From NCBI GenBank assembly GCA_034663685.1, contig JAXDJC010000285.1, positions 1-25,623 on the forward strand: 25,623 nucleotides of DNA, read 5' to 3'. Shown here piece by piece: positions 6,610-13,193 of the stretch. The notes beneath the pieces were generated by a model. The model saw only the letters and a program-made list of their open reading frames with translations. It was not told the origin of the DNA and did no database searches. The translations under genes and the position numbers were made by a program. Position 1 is the stretch's first letter, and each line of letters begins with the position of its first letter. The stretch comes from AC-37 sp034663685 (lineage in GTDB: Bacteria > Actinomycetota > Thermoleophilia > Solirubrobacterales > Thermoleophilaceae).

Positions 6610-7373
6610 GTGAGCTCCGGGATGCCCTCGGTGGGGGTGGAGGCGTCGGCGTAGAGGCGGCGCGGGATGCGGCCGGACTCGAACGCGAGGCGGCCGCTCT
6701 CCACGGCCAGGCGCATCGCGCGCGCCATCCGCACCGGGTCCTCGGCGCGCGAGACCGCGCTCGCGAGCAGCACTCCGTCGCAGCCGGCCTCCATCGCGAG
6801 CGTGGCGTCGGAGGCGGTGCCGATGCCGGCGTCGAGGATCACGGGCACGCGGGCCCGTTCCACGATCAGGCGCAGGTTGTAGGGGTTGCGGATCCCCATG
6901 CCGCTGCCGATCGGGGAGCCGAGCGGCATGACCGCCGCGCAGCCGGCGTCCTCGAGGCGGCGGGCGAGGATCGGGTCGTCGTTGGTGTATGGGAGCACGG
7001 TGAATCCGTCTGCCACGAGGGTGCCGGCGGCATCGAGCAGCTCGGTCGGGTCGGGGAGGAGGGTACGGTCGTCGCCGATCACCTCGAGCTTGACCCAGTC
7101 GGTCTCGAACGCCTCGCGGGCCAGCTGGGCGGTGGTCACGGCGTCGCGGGCCGTGTAGCAGCCGGCCGTGTTCGGGAGCAGGCTGCAGCCGGCGCTCTCC
7201 AGCACCTCCACGATCGAGCCGCGCGCGCCGGGATCGACTCGGCGGAGCGCGAGCGTGGCGAGTTGGGCGCCGGAGACGGTCAGTGCCTCGGCCATCGTCT
7301 CGAGGTTGCGGAAGCCACCCGTGCCCATGATCAGGCGGGAGGTCAGCTCGCGGCCGGCGATCGTGAGGCTCAT
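6606..7373 (-). CDS. thiG: Thiazole synthase
   Basis: ThiG forms the thiazole phosphate ring of thiamin from 1-deoxy-D-xylulose 5-phosphate, dehydroglycine and ThiS-thiocarboxylate. The 255-residue TIM-barrel protein begins with LTIAGRELTSRLIMGTGGF and has the Schiff-base lysine in WVKLEVIGD (about Lys95). It also has the phosphate-binding segments VMPLGSPIGSG and ILDAGIGTASDA and the late GVLLASAVSRAEDP. Length and motif order match the family throughout. Its ATG overlaps the thiS stop by four bases (ATGA) and its stop overlaps the next start by four bases, so it sits in a translationally coupled operon. The glycine-oxidase partner thiO indicates the aerobic route to dehydroglycine. Confidence 0.97.
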   Translation of the reverse strand: MSLTIAGRELTSRLIMGTGGFRNLETMAEALTVSGAQLATLALRRVDPGARGSIVEVLESAGCSLLPNTAGCYTARDAVTTAQLAREAFETDWVKLEVIGDDRTLLPDPTELLDAAGTLVADGFTVLPYTNDDPILARRLEDAGCAAVMPLGSPIGSGMGIRNPYNLRLIVERARVPVILDAGIGTASDATLAMEAGCDGVLLASAVSRAEDPVRMARAMRLAVESGRLAFESGRIPRRLYADASTPTEGIPELT

Positions 7374-7576
7374 CCGCCCTGCACCGCCTGGAGGACCTCC
7401 ACGCGCTGGCCGTCACGCAGCGGCGTGCTGGCCCAGCGGCTGCCGGGCACCACCTCGCGATCGACCGCCACGGCCACGCCACGGGCGAGGGCGGGCATGC
7501 CGCTGGCCCGCACGGCGTCGGCCACCGTGGCGCCGTCCGGCAGCTCGCGCGGCTCGCCGTTTACGACGAGGTTCAC
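7370..7576 (-). CDS. thiS: Sulfur carrier protein ThiS
   Basis: ThiS is the ubiquitin-like sulfur carrier that donates sulfur to ThiG as a C-terminal thiocarboxylate. The 68-residue protein begins VNLVVNGEPRELPDGATVAD and ends in the required Gly-Gly (VLQAVQGG). The beta-grasp pattern includes VAVAVDREVVPGSRW in the middle, as usual. The GTG start at 7576 overlaps the thiO stop (GTGA) and the stop overlaps the thiG ATG (ATGA). No ThiF-type adenylating enzyme is in the window, so activation must come from elsewhere in the genome. Confidence 0.93.
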   Translation of the reverse strand: MNLVVNGEPRELPDGATVADAVRASGMPALARGVAVAVDREVVPGSRWASTPLRDGQRVEVLQAVQGG

Positions 7577-8718
7577 GCGCGCCTCCCGGCGAGCTGGAAC
7601 CGCTCCGGCCCGAACGCCGCAAACGTCTTCAGGGGGTCTGACCCCGTGAGAAGCTGTGTGACCGCGGTGGCCGTGATCGGGGCCAGCAGGATGCCGTTGC
7701 GGTGGTGGCCCGTGGCCCAGATCAGGCCGTCCAGCGAGCCGGGGCCGACCACCGGGGCGTTGTCCGGGGTGCCCGGGCGGAAGCCCGCGCCCGTCTCGAC
7801 CAGCTCGCGCTCCTCCACGTCGGGGAGCACCTCCCAGGCCGCCTCGAGCAGGCGGTGCACGCCGCCGGCGGTCACCCTCGGGTCGAAGCCGCGCTCCTCC
7901 ACGGTGGCTCCGATCACGACCTCGCCACTCGGGCGCGGCACCACGTAGCAGCGGGGCGTGCGGATGATCCTCGACGAAAGCGGGTGATCGGGATGGGTCG
8001 GCTCCCGCAGGCGCAGGATCTGGCCCTTGACCGGCCGCACCGGCGGGGCGTCCGGGGCGAGCCCGGCGCTCCAGGCCCCGGCCGCGATCACCACTCGCCC
8101 GGCCGCGATGGCGCCCGCGCTCGTGACCACGCCCGCCACGCCGCCGCCCGACTCCTCCACCCCGATGACCTCGATTCCCTCCACCACCTCGCCGCCCTCG
8201 TGCTCGAACGCCGCCCGCAGCGCGGCCAGGGTGGCCCGCGGATCCGCCTGGTGGTCGTGCGCGGCGAGCACGCCTCCGCCGACGCGCGGCGAGAGCCCCG
8301 GCTCGAGCCGGCGGCACTCCCGGCCGGTGAGCCACTCCACGTCGAGCCCCAGGGATTCCTGCAGGGCGTGGAGCCGGCGGACCTCCTCGAGGTCGTCGCG
8401 ATCGACCGCGACCACCAGAGCCCCGCTCTCGCGGTAGCCCGTGTCGAGCCCCGACCGCTCGGCCAGCTCCGCCGCGAAGGCCGCCCACACCGATGCGCCC
8501 GCGAGGTTGAGCCCCAGCAGCTCCTCCTCGCCGTAGTCGGCCTCGGTCACCGGCGCGAGCATTCCCGCCGCCACCGAGCTGGCGCCGGCGCCGACCGCCC
8601 CGCGATCGACCACCAGCACTCTCAGCCCGCGCTGGGCCGCACGCCACGCCGACGCGAGCCCGACGATGCCGGCGCCCACCACGACGGCGTCGTACTCACG
8701 TGCTCTCGGCGCTGCCAT
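7573..8718 (-). CDS. thiO: Glycine oxidase ThiO
   Basis: ThiO is an FAD-dependent D-amino-acid-oxidase-family enzyme that oxidises glycine to dehydroglycine (iminoacetate) for thiazole formation in aerobes. The 381-residue protein opens with the dinucleotide-binding motif VVVGAGIVGLASAWRAAQRG and VLVVDRG. It continues with SVAAGMLAPVTEA, VRPVKGQILRLR, RCYVVPRPSGEVVIGAT and the C-terminal FAD motif GHHRNGILLAPITA, all typical of ThiO. The ATG at 8718 is preceded by GGAGGG three bases upstream and lies about 32 bases downstream of the TPP riboswitch, which presumably controls it. It is the first gene of the coupled thiO-thiS-thiG-snoaL operon. Confidence 0.95.
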   Translation of the reverse strand: MAAPRAREYDAVVVGAGIVGLASAWRAAQRGLRVLVVDRGAVGAGASSVAAGMLAPVTEADYGEEELLGLNLAGASVWAAFAAELAERSGLDTGYRESGALVVAVDRDDLEEVRRLHALQESLGLDVEWLTGRECRRLEPGLSPRVGGGVLAAHDHQADPRATLAALRAAFEHEGGEVVEGIEVIGVEESGGGVAGVVTSAGAIAAGRVVIAAGAWSAGLAPDAPPVRPVKGQILRLREPTHPDHPLSSRIIRTPRCYVVPRPSGEVVIGATVEERGFDPRVTAGGVHRLLEAAWEVLPDVEERELVETGAGFRPGTPDNAPVVGPGSLDGLIWATGHHRNGILLAPITATAVTQLLTGSDPLKTFAAFGPERFQLAGRRA

Positions 8719-8721
8719 CGA

Positions 8722-8727
8722 CCCTCC
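8722..8727 (-). promoter_or_regulatory. Ribosome binding site of thiO
   Basis: GGAGGG on the minus strand, three bases before the thiO ATG. It is the likely target of translational control by the riboswitch just upstream. The same hexamer GGAGGG also occurs in the 3' part of the riboswitch (8755-8760). Confidence 0.55.
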
Positions 8728-8750
8728 AGCTCTGGCGAGGCGCGTGCCGA

Positions 8751-8840
8751 TCGTCCCTCCGCCGGCATTACCCGGATCAGGTTCAACGGTCGGCGGCGCA
8801 CCAGCCGCCCTCTCAGCCCGGTTCCTCCGAGCTCCCGTAC
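8751..8840 (-). promoter_or_regulatory. TPP riboswitch (THI element)
   Basis: On the minus strand the conserved parts appear in order: GGGAGCTCGGAGGAACCGGG, then CTGAGAGGG, then a variable GC stem (GGCGGC-TGGTGC-GCCGCC), then TTGAACCTGATCC and GGGTAATGCCGGCGGAGGGA. The CTGAGA and ACCTGAT...GGTAATGCC blocks are the pyrimidine- and pyrophosphate-sensing elements of the TPP aptamer. It lies directly upstream of thiO, so thiamin diphosphate should repress the thiO-thiS-thiG-snoaL operon. No T-rich terminator follows, and thiO has a ribosome binding site about 25 bases downstream, so translational control is more likely than transcriptional. The exact ends of the outer stem are uncertain by several bases. 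Confidence 0.95.
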
Positions 8841-8846
8841 CCGTCC

Positions 8847-8852
8847 ATCGTA
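8847..8852 (-). promoter_or_regulatory. Probable -10 of the thi operon
   Basis: TACGAT on the minus strand would start transcription near 8840, immediately before the riboswitch GGGAGC block. No clear -35 is visible. Confidence 0.45.
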
Positions 8853-8877
8853 CCCCGCGCGGGCGGGGCCGCGGCGC

Positions 8878-9099
8878 CTAGAAGCGGCCGGGCGGCGGGG
8901 GCGGCCCGTCGTACGGCCCGCCGCGCCGGCGATCGGCCAGCACGAACGTGTAGAGCAGCGAGATCGCGAGGCCAAGGATCCCGACGATCATCAGGATCGT
9001 GCCCACCACCTGCAGGTCCACCGCATTGAAGTCGACGGTGACCGCGTACTTGAGGATCGCGCCGACCGCGATCAGGACTATCGAGGTGCCGATCGTCAT
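8878..9099 (-). CDS. Small two-helix membrane protein, DUF6458-like
   Basis: This 73-residue protein consists of a first hydrophobic helix (TSIVLIAVGAILKYAV), a short loop (TVDFNAVDLQ), a second helix (VVGTILMIVGILGLAISLLY) and a polar Pro/Gly-rich cytoplasmic-type tail (GGPYDGPPPPPGRF). The pattern, with the GTSIVLIAVGAIL start and the DFNAVDLQVVGTILMIVG segment, matches small actinobacterial proteins I recall as DUF6458; the family name is from memory. The function is unknown. It diverges from thiE with only 20 bp between the start codons and lies upstream of the thi riboswitch on the same strand. Confidence 0.8.
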   Translation of the reverse strand: MTIGTSIVLIAVGAILKYAVTVDFNAVDLQVVGTILMIVGILGLAISLLYTFVLADRRRGGPYDGPPPPPGRF

Positions 9100-9119
9100 C
9101 GCGCGGCCAGAATAGACGC
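9100..9119. promoter_or_regulatory. 20-bp bidirectional promoter between DUF6458-like gene and thiE
   Basis: Only 20 bp separate two divergent start codons. CAGAAT (9108-9113, plus) ends exactly six bases before the thiE ATG, giving a leaderless -10. On the minus strand TATTCT (9114-9109) is a good TANNNT -10, nine bases before the ATG at 9099. The two elements overlap on the bases AGAATA. No Shine-Dalgarno is possible for either gene within this space, apart from sequence inside the opposite gene. Confidence 0.55.
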
Positions 9120-9758
9120 ATGACCCGACGAGCGAGCCGAGAGGCCGTGCGGCATGCGAGCCTGTACCTGATCCTCGAGGTCGCGGCGATCGATGTGGTG
9201 GGCCCCGCGCTCGAGGGCGGTGTGGATGTGATTCAGCTCAGGGACAAGCACGCCCCGGACGGGGAGATCGTGGCCGCCGGCCGCCGGCTGGCCGCGCTGT
9301 GCCGTGCGCGCGGTGCGCTGTTCCTGGTCAACGACCGGCCCGACCTGGCGCTCGAGTGCGGCGCCCACGGCGTGCACGTGGGCCAGGACGACGAGGCCGT
9401 CGACGCGGTGCGCGAGCTGGCGGGCGAGCGGCTGATCGTGGGGGTGTCCACGCATTCGCCGGAGCAGATGGCCGCCGCCGAGGCCTCCGGCGCCGACTAC
9501 TTCGCGGTCGGGCCCGTGCACGAGACGCCCACCAAGCCGGGCCGGCCGGCGGTGGGGCTCGAGCTGGTCCGCCACGCCGCCGGGAACGCGACCAAGCCGT
9601 GGTTCGCGATCGGCGGCATCGACGCCGGCAACGCCCGCGACGTGGTGGCCGCGGGCGCGCGGCGGCTGGCGGTGGTGCGCGCGATCCGCGACGCCGCGGA
9701 CCCACGGGCGGCCGCGGCCGAGCTGCGCGCGGCGATCGAGGCGGCCCCCGTTGGGTAA
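9120..9758 (+). CDS. thiE: Thiamine-phosphate synthase
   Basis: ThiE joins the pyrimidine (HMP-PP) and thiazole (THZ-P) moieties to form thiamin phosphate. The 212-residue TIM-barrel protein shows YLILE near the start, DVIQLRDK (pyrophosphate binding), LFLVNDRPDLALECGAHGVH, then VGQDD, GVSTHSPEQ, DYFAVGPVHETPTKPGRP and WFAIGGID, all in the family order. It lies divergent from and outside the riboswitch-controlled thi operon, behind its own probable leaderless promoter. Its 3' end overlaps the next ORF by eight bases. Confidence 0.95.
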   Translation: MTRRASREAVRHASLYLILEVAAIDVVGPALEGGVDVIQLRDKHAPDGEIVAAGRRLAALCRARGALFLVNDRPDLALECGAHGVHVGQDDEAVDAVRELAGERLIVGVSTHSPEQMAAAEASGADYFAVGPVHETPTKPGRPAVGLELVRHAAGNATKPWFAIGGIDAGNARDVVAAGARRLAVVRAIRDAADPRAAAAELRAAIEAAPVG

Positions 9759-10314
9759 GCGCTCACGCAAGCGCTCCGCTGAGCCGGCGGCCGCCAAGCC
9801 GAAGCCGGCGGCCGCCAGGCCGAAGCCGCGCGCCACGCGGGAGACCCCCGCCTCCGGCAACGGAGCACCCGCCCCGGCCAAGAAGGCCTCGCGCTCGGAG
9901 GCCAAGAACGCGGCGGCCCGCGCCGAGCTCGAGCCGCTGGCCGAGGGCGAGCGGCCGCGCGCGGTCACGGTGGCCGCGATCGTGGCGGCCCTCTTCGCCA
10001 TCGGCAACCTGATCGCGTTCGCCGCCGGGGTGAAGATCAACGGCCAGAAGGCTCAGGCGAGCGGCGTGATCTCGTACTCGGTGCTGATGGCCATCGCCGC
10101 CGTGGGCATGTGGAAGAGCAGGTACTGGGCCGTGCTCGGGATGCAGGCGATCCTCGGGATCCTGATCGTGCTCTTCTCGCTGTTCCTGTTCGAGGCCTCG
10201 GACCTGAAGTCCGGCCTGATCTGCATCGCGGTGATCGTGCCCGCGGGCGCGCTCTTCTACTTCCTCGTCAAGGCGATGGCCCGGATCCAGATGCCGAACC
10301 GGCCCGCGTCGTGA
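9751..10314 (+). CDS. Membrane protein with Lys/Pro/Ala-rich N-terminus
   Basis: This 187-residue protein starts with about 70 residues of low-complexity Lys, Arg, Pro and Ala sequence (AAAKPKPAAARPKPRATRE) that should be cytosolic and disordered. About four membrane segments follow: VTVAAIVAALFAIGNLIAF, VISYSVLMAIAAVGMW, WAVLGMQAILGILIVLFSLF and GLICIAVIVPAGALFYFL. No known function is recognised. The TTG at 9751, eight bases inside thiE, is the only suitable start at the beginning of the basic region. The protein is followed by the thioesterase gene with a GTGA overlap, so the three genes from thiE are probably co-transcribed. A 21-bp in-frame near-repeat (about 9787-9828) encodes the AAAKPKP repeat. 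Confidence 0.75.
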   Translation: MGKRSRKRSAEPAAAKPKPAAARPKPRATRETPASGNGAPAPAKKASRSEAKNAAARAELEPLAEGERPRAVTVAAIVAALFAIGNLIAFAAGVKINGQKAQASGVISYSVLMAIAAVGMWKSRYWAVLGMQAILGILIVLFSLFLFEASDLKSGLICIAVIVPAGALFYFLVKAMARIQMPNRPAS

Positions 10315-10745
10315 GCGAGCACGGCCCGCGGGACTTCTCGATGGTCCAGCGCGTGCGCTTCGGCGACCTCGACGCGATGCAGCACATGAACAACGTCGAG
10401 TTCCTGCGCTTCTTCGAGACCGCGCGGATCGACTACATCACCCAACTCGTGCCGGAGCACGACCCCGGGCGGCCGAACGGGTTCGGGTTCATCTTCGCCG
10501 AGTGCCACATCAACTACCGGGCGCCGGCGCACTACAACGACGAGATCCGCACCTGGATCCGGCCGGTCGAGCTCAGGCGGTCCTCGATCAGGTTGAGCTT
10601 CGAGATGCGAACGGAGGGCGACGACCGCCTGGTGGCCGACGGCTGGGGCACCCTGGTCGGGTACGACTACGAGCAGGGCCAGGCCCGGCCGATCCCGGAC
10701 GGGCTGCGCGAGCGGGTCGAGCCGCTGCTTGCGGAAACCGCGTAG
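10311..10745 (+). CDS. Acyl-CoA thioesterase, hotdog (4HBT-like) fold
   Basis: The 144-residue protein has the hotdog thioesterase pattern: RVRFGDLDAMQHMNNVEFLR with the catalytic-type Asp after the first strand, followed by the long helix FFETARIDYI, then INYRAPAHYNDEIRTWIRPV, FEMRTEGDDRLVADGWGTLV and YDYEQGQARPIPDGLRE. Such enzymes hydrolyse acyl-CoA or acyl-ACP thioesters in the cytosol; chain-length preference cannot be inferred. The GTG start overlaps the previous stop by four bases (GTGA). The stop is 28 bp before lpd. Confidence 0.9.
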   Translation: MSEHGPRDFSMVQRVRFGDLDAMQHMNNVEFLRFFETARIDYITQLVPEHDPGRPNGFGFIFAECHINYRAPAHYNDEIRTWIRPVELRRSSIRLSFEMRTEGDDRLVADGWGTLVGYDYEQGQARPIPDGLRERVEPLLAETA

Positions 10746-10759
10746 CGGCGGCGCTTGGA

Positions 10760-10765
10760 TAGCCT
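10760..10765 (+). promoter_or_regulatory. Probable -10 of lpd
   Basis: TAGCCT (TANNNT) ends eight bases before the lpd ATG, giving a leaderless or nearly leaderless transcript. There is no Shine-Dalgarno. Confidence 0.45.
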
Positions 10766-10773
10766 GCCCGGCG

Positions 10774-12156
10774 ATGCCCGAATCGAGCTACGACTGCATC
10801 GTGATCGGCTCCGGACCCGGCGGCTACGTGGCCGCCATCCGGGCAGCTCAGCTCGGCATGAAGACCGCGGTGGTGGAGAAGGATCGCGTGGGCGGCCGCT
10901 GCCTCAACTACGCGTGCATCCCCGCGAAGGCGGTGCTGCGGGCGGCGGACATCAAGACCGAGGTGGAGCACGGCTCGACCATGGGGATCAACGCGGAGAA
11001 CGTGTCGGTCGACTTCGCCGGCGTGGTGGCCCACAGGCAGAAGGTGGTCAAGACGCTGACCGGCGGCGTGAGCGGCCTCTTCAAGAAGAACAAGATCGAC
11101 GTGATCGAGGGCTTCGGCGCGCTCACCGAGGACGCCAACGTGCGCATCGGCGCGGCCAAGGACGGCGACGAGATCGAGGCCGGCAAGGTGATCCTCGCCA
11201 CGGGCTCGATCCCCAAGCCGCTGCTGGGCCTCAGGTTCGGCGGACGGGTGCTGAGCACGGAGACGATGTGGGCGATCGAGGATCTGCCCAAGCGGCTCGC
11301 GGTGGTCGGAGCGGGCGCGTCGGGCACCGAGGTGGCGTCCGCGTTCGGCCGGCTCGGCACCGAGGTGGTGCTGCTCGAGGCGCTCGACCAGATCCTCCCA
11401 CTCGAGGACGACGAGATCTCCAAGGTCGCCGCGCGCGAGCTGAAGAAGCAGAACATGGAGATCGTGACCGGCGCGAACGTGGAGAACGCCGAGGCCGGCG
11501 AGAAGGAGGTCAGGCTGACCTACGGCGGCGAGGAGCACTCGTTCGACTACCTGTGCATCGCCGCCGGCCGCGGCCCCGACGTCGAGGACCTCGGGCTGAA
11601 GGACGCCAAGGTGAAGACCGACGACCGCGGCCTCGTGGAGGTCGATGGCGCGCTGCGCACGTCGGTGGAGGGCGTCTACGCGATCGGCGACATGGTCCGC
11701 GGGCCCGCGCTCGCGCACAAGGCCTCCGACGAGGGCGTGATCGCCGCCGAGGACGCCGCCGGCAGGGAGACGCATCCGATCGACTACCGCTTCGTGCCCG
11801 CCGCCACCTTCTGCCACCCGCAGGTGGCGAGCTTCGGAATGACCGAGAAGGAGGCCCGCGACGAGGGCCGCGACGTGGTGATCGGCAAGGTGCCGATCAG
11901 CGCCGTGGGCGCGCCCACCGTCTACGGCGACCGCACCGGCATGGTCAAGATCGTGGGCGACGCGGAGTACGGCGAGCTGCTCGGCGGGCACATCGTCTGC
12001 GTGAAGGCGGCCGACCTGATCATGGAGCTGGTGGTGGCGCGCGACCTCGAGGGCGGGTTCGCCGAGGTGGCCCGATCGATCCATCCCCATCCGGCCTTCC
12101 CCGAGGCCGTGATGGAGGCCGCCCGCGCCGCGGACGGCTGGCTCATCCACGGCTGA
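10774..12156 (+). CDS. lpd: Dihydrolipoyl dehydrogenase (E3)
   Basis: E3 reoxidises the dihydrolipoyl groups of 2-oxoacid dehydrogenase complexes using FAD and NAD. The 460-residue protein begins DCIVIGSGPGGYVAAIRAAQ (FAD site). It has the redox disulfide in RCLNYACIPAK (Cys43 and Cys48), the NAD site RLAVVGAGASGTEVASAFGR, the second FAD motif GVYAIGDMVRGPALAHKAS, and the C-terminal His-Glu pair in HPHPAFPEAV. The usual CLNVGCIPSK is altered to CLNYACIPAK; both cysteines are kept. It is not adjacent to the pdh genes but lies upstream of them in the same region, and is presumably the E3 for them. The DsbA-like gene follows 11 bp downstream. Confidence 0.94.
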   Translation: MPESSYDCIVIGSGPGGYVAAIRAAQLGMKTAVVEKDRVGGRCLNYACIPAKAVLRAADIKTEVEHGSTMGINAENVSVDFAGVVAHRQKVVKTLTGGVSGLFKKNKIDVIEGFGALTEDANVRIGAAKDGDEIEAGKVILATGSIPKPLLGLRFGGRVLSTETMWAIEDLPKRLAVVGAGASGTEVASAFGRLGTEVVLLEALDQILPLEDDEISKVAARELKKQNMEIVTGANVENAEAGEKEVRLTYGGEEHSFDYLCIAAGRGPDVEDLGLKDAKVKTDDRGLVEVDGALRTSVEGVYAIGDMVRGPALAHKASDEGVIAAEDAAGRETHPIDYRFVPAATFCHPQVASFGMTEKEARDEGRDVVIGKVPISAVGAPTVYGDRTGMVKIVGDAEYGELLGGHIVCVKAADLIMELVVARDLEGGFAEVARSIHPHPAFPEAVMEAARAADGWLIHG

Positions 12157-12167
12157 CGGACCGCGCG

Positions 12168-12677
12168 GTGGCCGAGCGGCCGGTCTTCTACTTCGACGTC
12201 GGCTCGCCGTGGTGCTGGCTGGCGGGCGAGCGGGTGAACCACGCCCTCGGCGAGGTGCCGGAGTGGGTGCCCGTGCTCGGGGCCCGCGAGGAGGTGGACC
12301 GCTCCGAGGTGGAGAGCGCGGCGGCACGGCTCGAGCTCCAGGGCGTGCGCTGGCCGGAGCCGTTCCCGTTCGACTCGCGCACGGCGATGCTCGCGGCCAC
12401 GTTCGCCAAGCAGTCCGGGCGCGTGGTGGCGTACTCGCTCGCCGCCATGCGCCAGGCGTTCGCCGCCGGCCGCGACCTGAGCGAGACCGACAACGTGCTG
12501 ATCGCCGCGGCCGCCTGCGAGCTCCACCCACGGGCGCTGCTCAAGGGCATCGAGCTGCGGTCGGTCCGTGACGCGCTCGAACAGGCGACTCTGGACGCGC
12601 GCAGATCCGGTGTCGCCGAGCTGCCCTGCGTGGTGACCAGTGACGGATGCACGCCGCGCGCCGGTCTGCTCGTGTAG
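12168..12677 (+). CDS. DsbA/HCCA-isomerase-like thioredoxin-fold protein
   Basis: The 169-residue protein begins with FYFDVGSPWCWLAGERVNHA, a typical opening of the DsbA-family group that includes 2-hydroxychromene-2-carboxylate isomerases and FrnE. A helical insert follows (AMLAATFAKQSGRVVAYSL, AMRQAFAAGRDLSETDNVL), and near the end GVAELPCVVTSDG takes the place of the cis-Pro loop. Only one cysteine lies in the N-terminal motif (SPWC), so a CxxC oxidoreductase is unlikely. It is shorter than the usual 200 or so residues. It sits right after lpd and is probably co-transcribed with it. The substrate is unknown. Confidence 0.78.
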   Translation: MAERPVFYFDVGSPWCWLAGERVNHALGEVPEWVPVLGAREEVDRSEVESAAARLELQGVRWPEPFPFDSRTAMLAATFAKQSGRVVAYSLAAMRQAFAAGRDLSETDNVLIAAAACELHPRALLKGIELRSVRDALEQATLDARRSGVAELPCVVTSDGCTPRAGLLV

Positions 12678-12686
12678 AACAGGGTC

Positions 12687-13193
12687 GTGGCGGACGACGC
12701 CGGGGTGATCGCGAGGCAGCGGCTGCGTGCTGCGATGGAGGCGCGCGACCATGCCGCCGTGGTCTCCCTGTTCGCGCCCGGCGTGGTGGTGTACTCGCCG
12801 ATCATCGGCCGCGCGGCCTTCAGGGGCAGGGACTCCGTGGCGGACGTGTACGCGGCGATCCTCGAGGGGTTCGCGGACTTCCGCTACACGCGCGAGATGG
12901 AGGGCTGGGACGGCGAGCAGCTGCTGGGGTTCGAGGGGACGCTGCGCGGCACCCCGCTCCAGGGGGTCGACATCATCCGGGTCGACGACGAGGGCCTGAT
13001 CGCCGAGATGACGGTGATGATCCGCCCGCTCGCGGGGCTGATCGCCTTCCTCGTGGAGATCGGCCCCCTCATCGCGCGGCGCGGGGGCCGCCGGCATGCG
13101 CTCGCGCTGCGGCTGGTCGGCCCTCCGCTGCCGCTGGTGGCCCGGCTCGTCGAGTGGCTCTCGCCGCGGCTCGTGAACCTCGGCCGCCGCTAG
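12687..13193 (+). CDS. SnoaL/NTF2-like protein with hydrophobic C-terminus
   Basis: The first 110 residues follow the NTF2/SnoaL pattern: an N-terminal helix (ARQRLRAAMEARDHAAVVSL), FAPGVVVYSPIIGRAAFRGR, then VADVYAAILEGFADFRYTRE, LLGFEGTLRGTPLQGVDIIR and DDEGLIAEMTVMIRPL. The last 50 residues are unusually hydrophobic and Arg-rich (AGLIAFLVEIGPLIARRGG and LVGPPLPLVARLVEWLSP), suggesting membrane contact. Length is 168 residues. The GTG at 12687 follows a -10-like TAGAAC that includes the stop of the preceding gene. Its stop shares the CTAG palindrome with the convergent MFS gene. The function is unknown. Confidence 0.78.
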   Translation: MADDAGVIARQRLRAAMEARDHAAVVSLFAPGVVVYSPIIGRAAFRGRDSVADVYAAILEGFADFRYTREMEGWDGEQLLGFEGTLRGTPLQGVDIIRVDDEGLIAEMTVMIRPLAGLIAFLVEIGPLIARRGGRRHALALRLVGPPLPLVARLVEWLSPRLVNLGRR

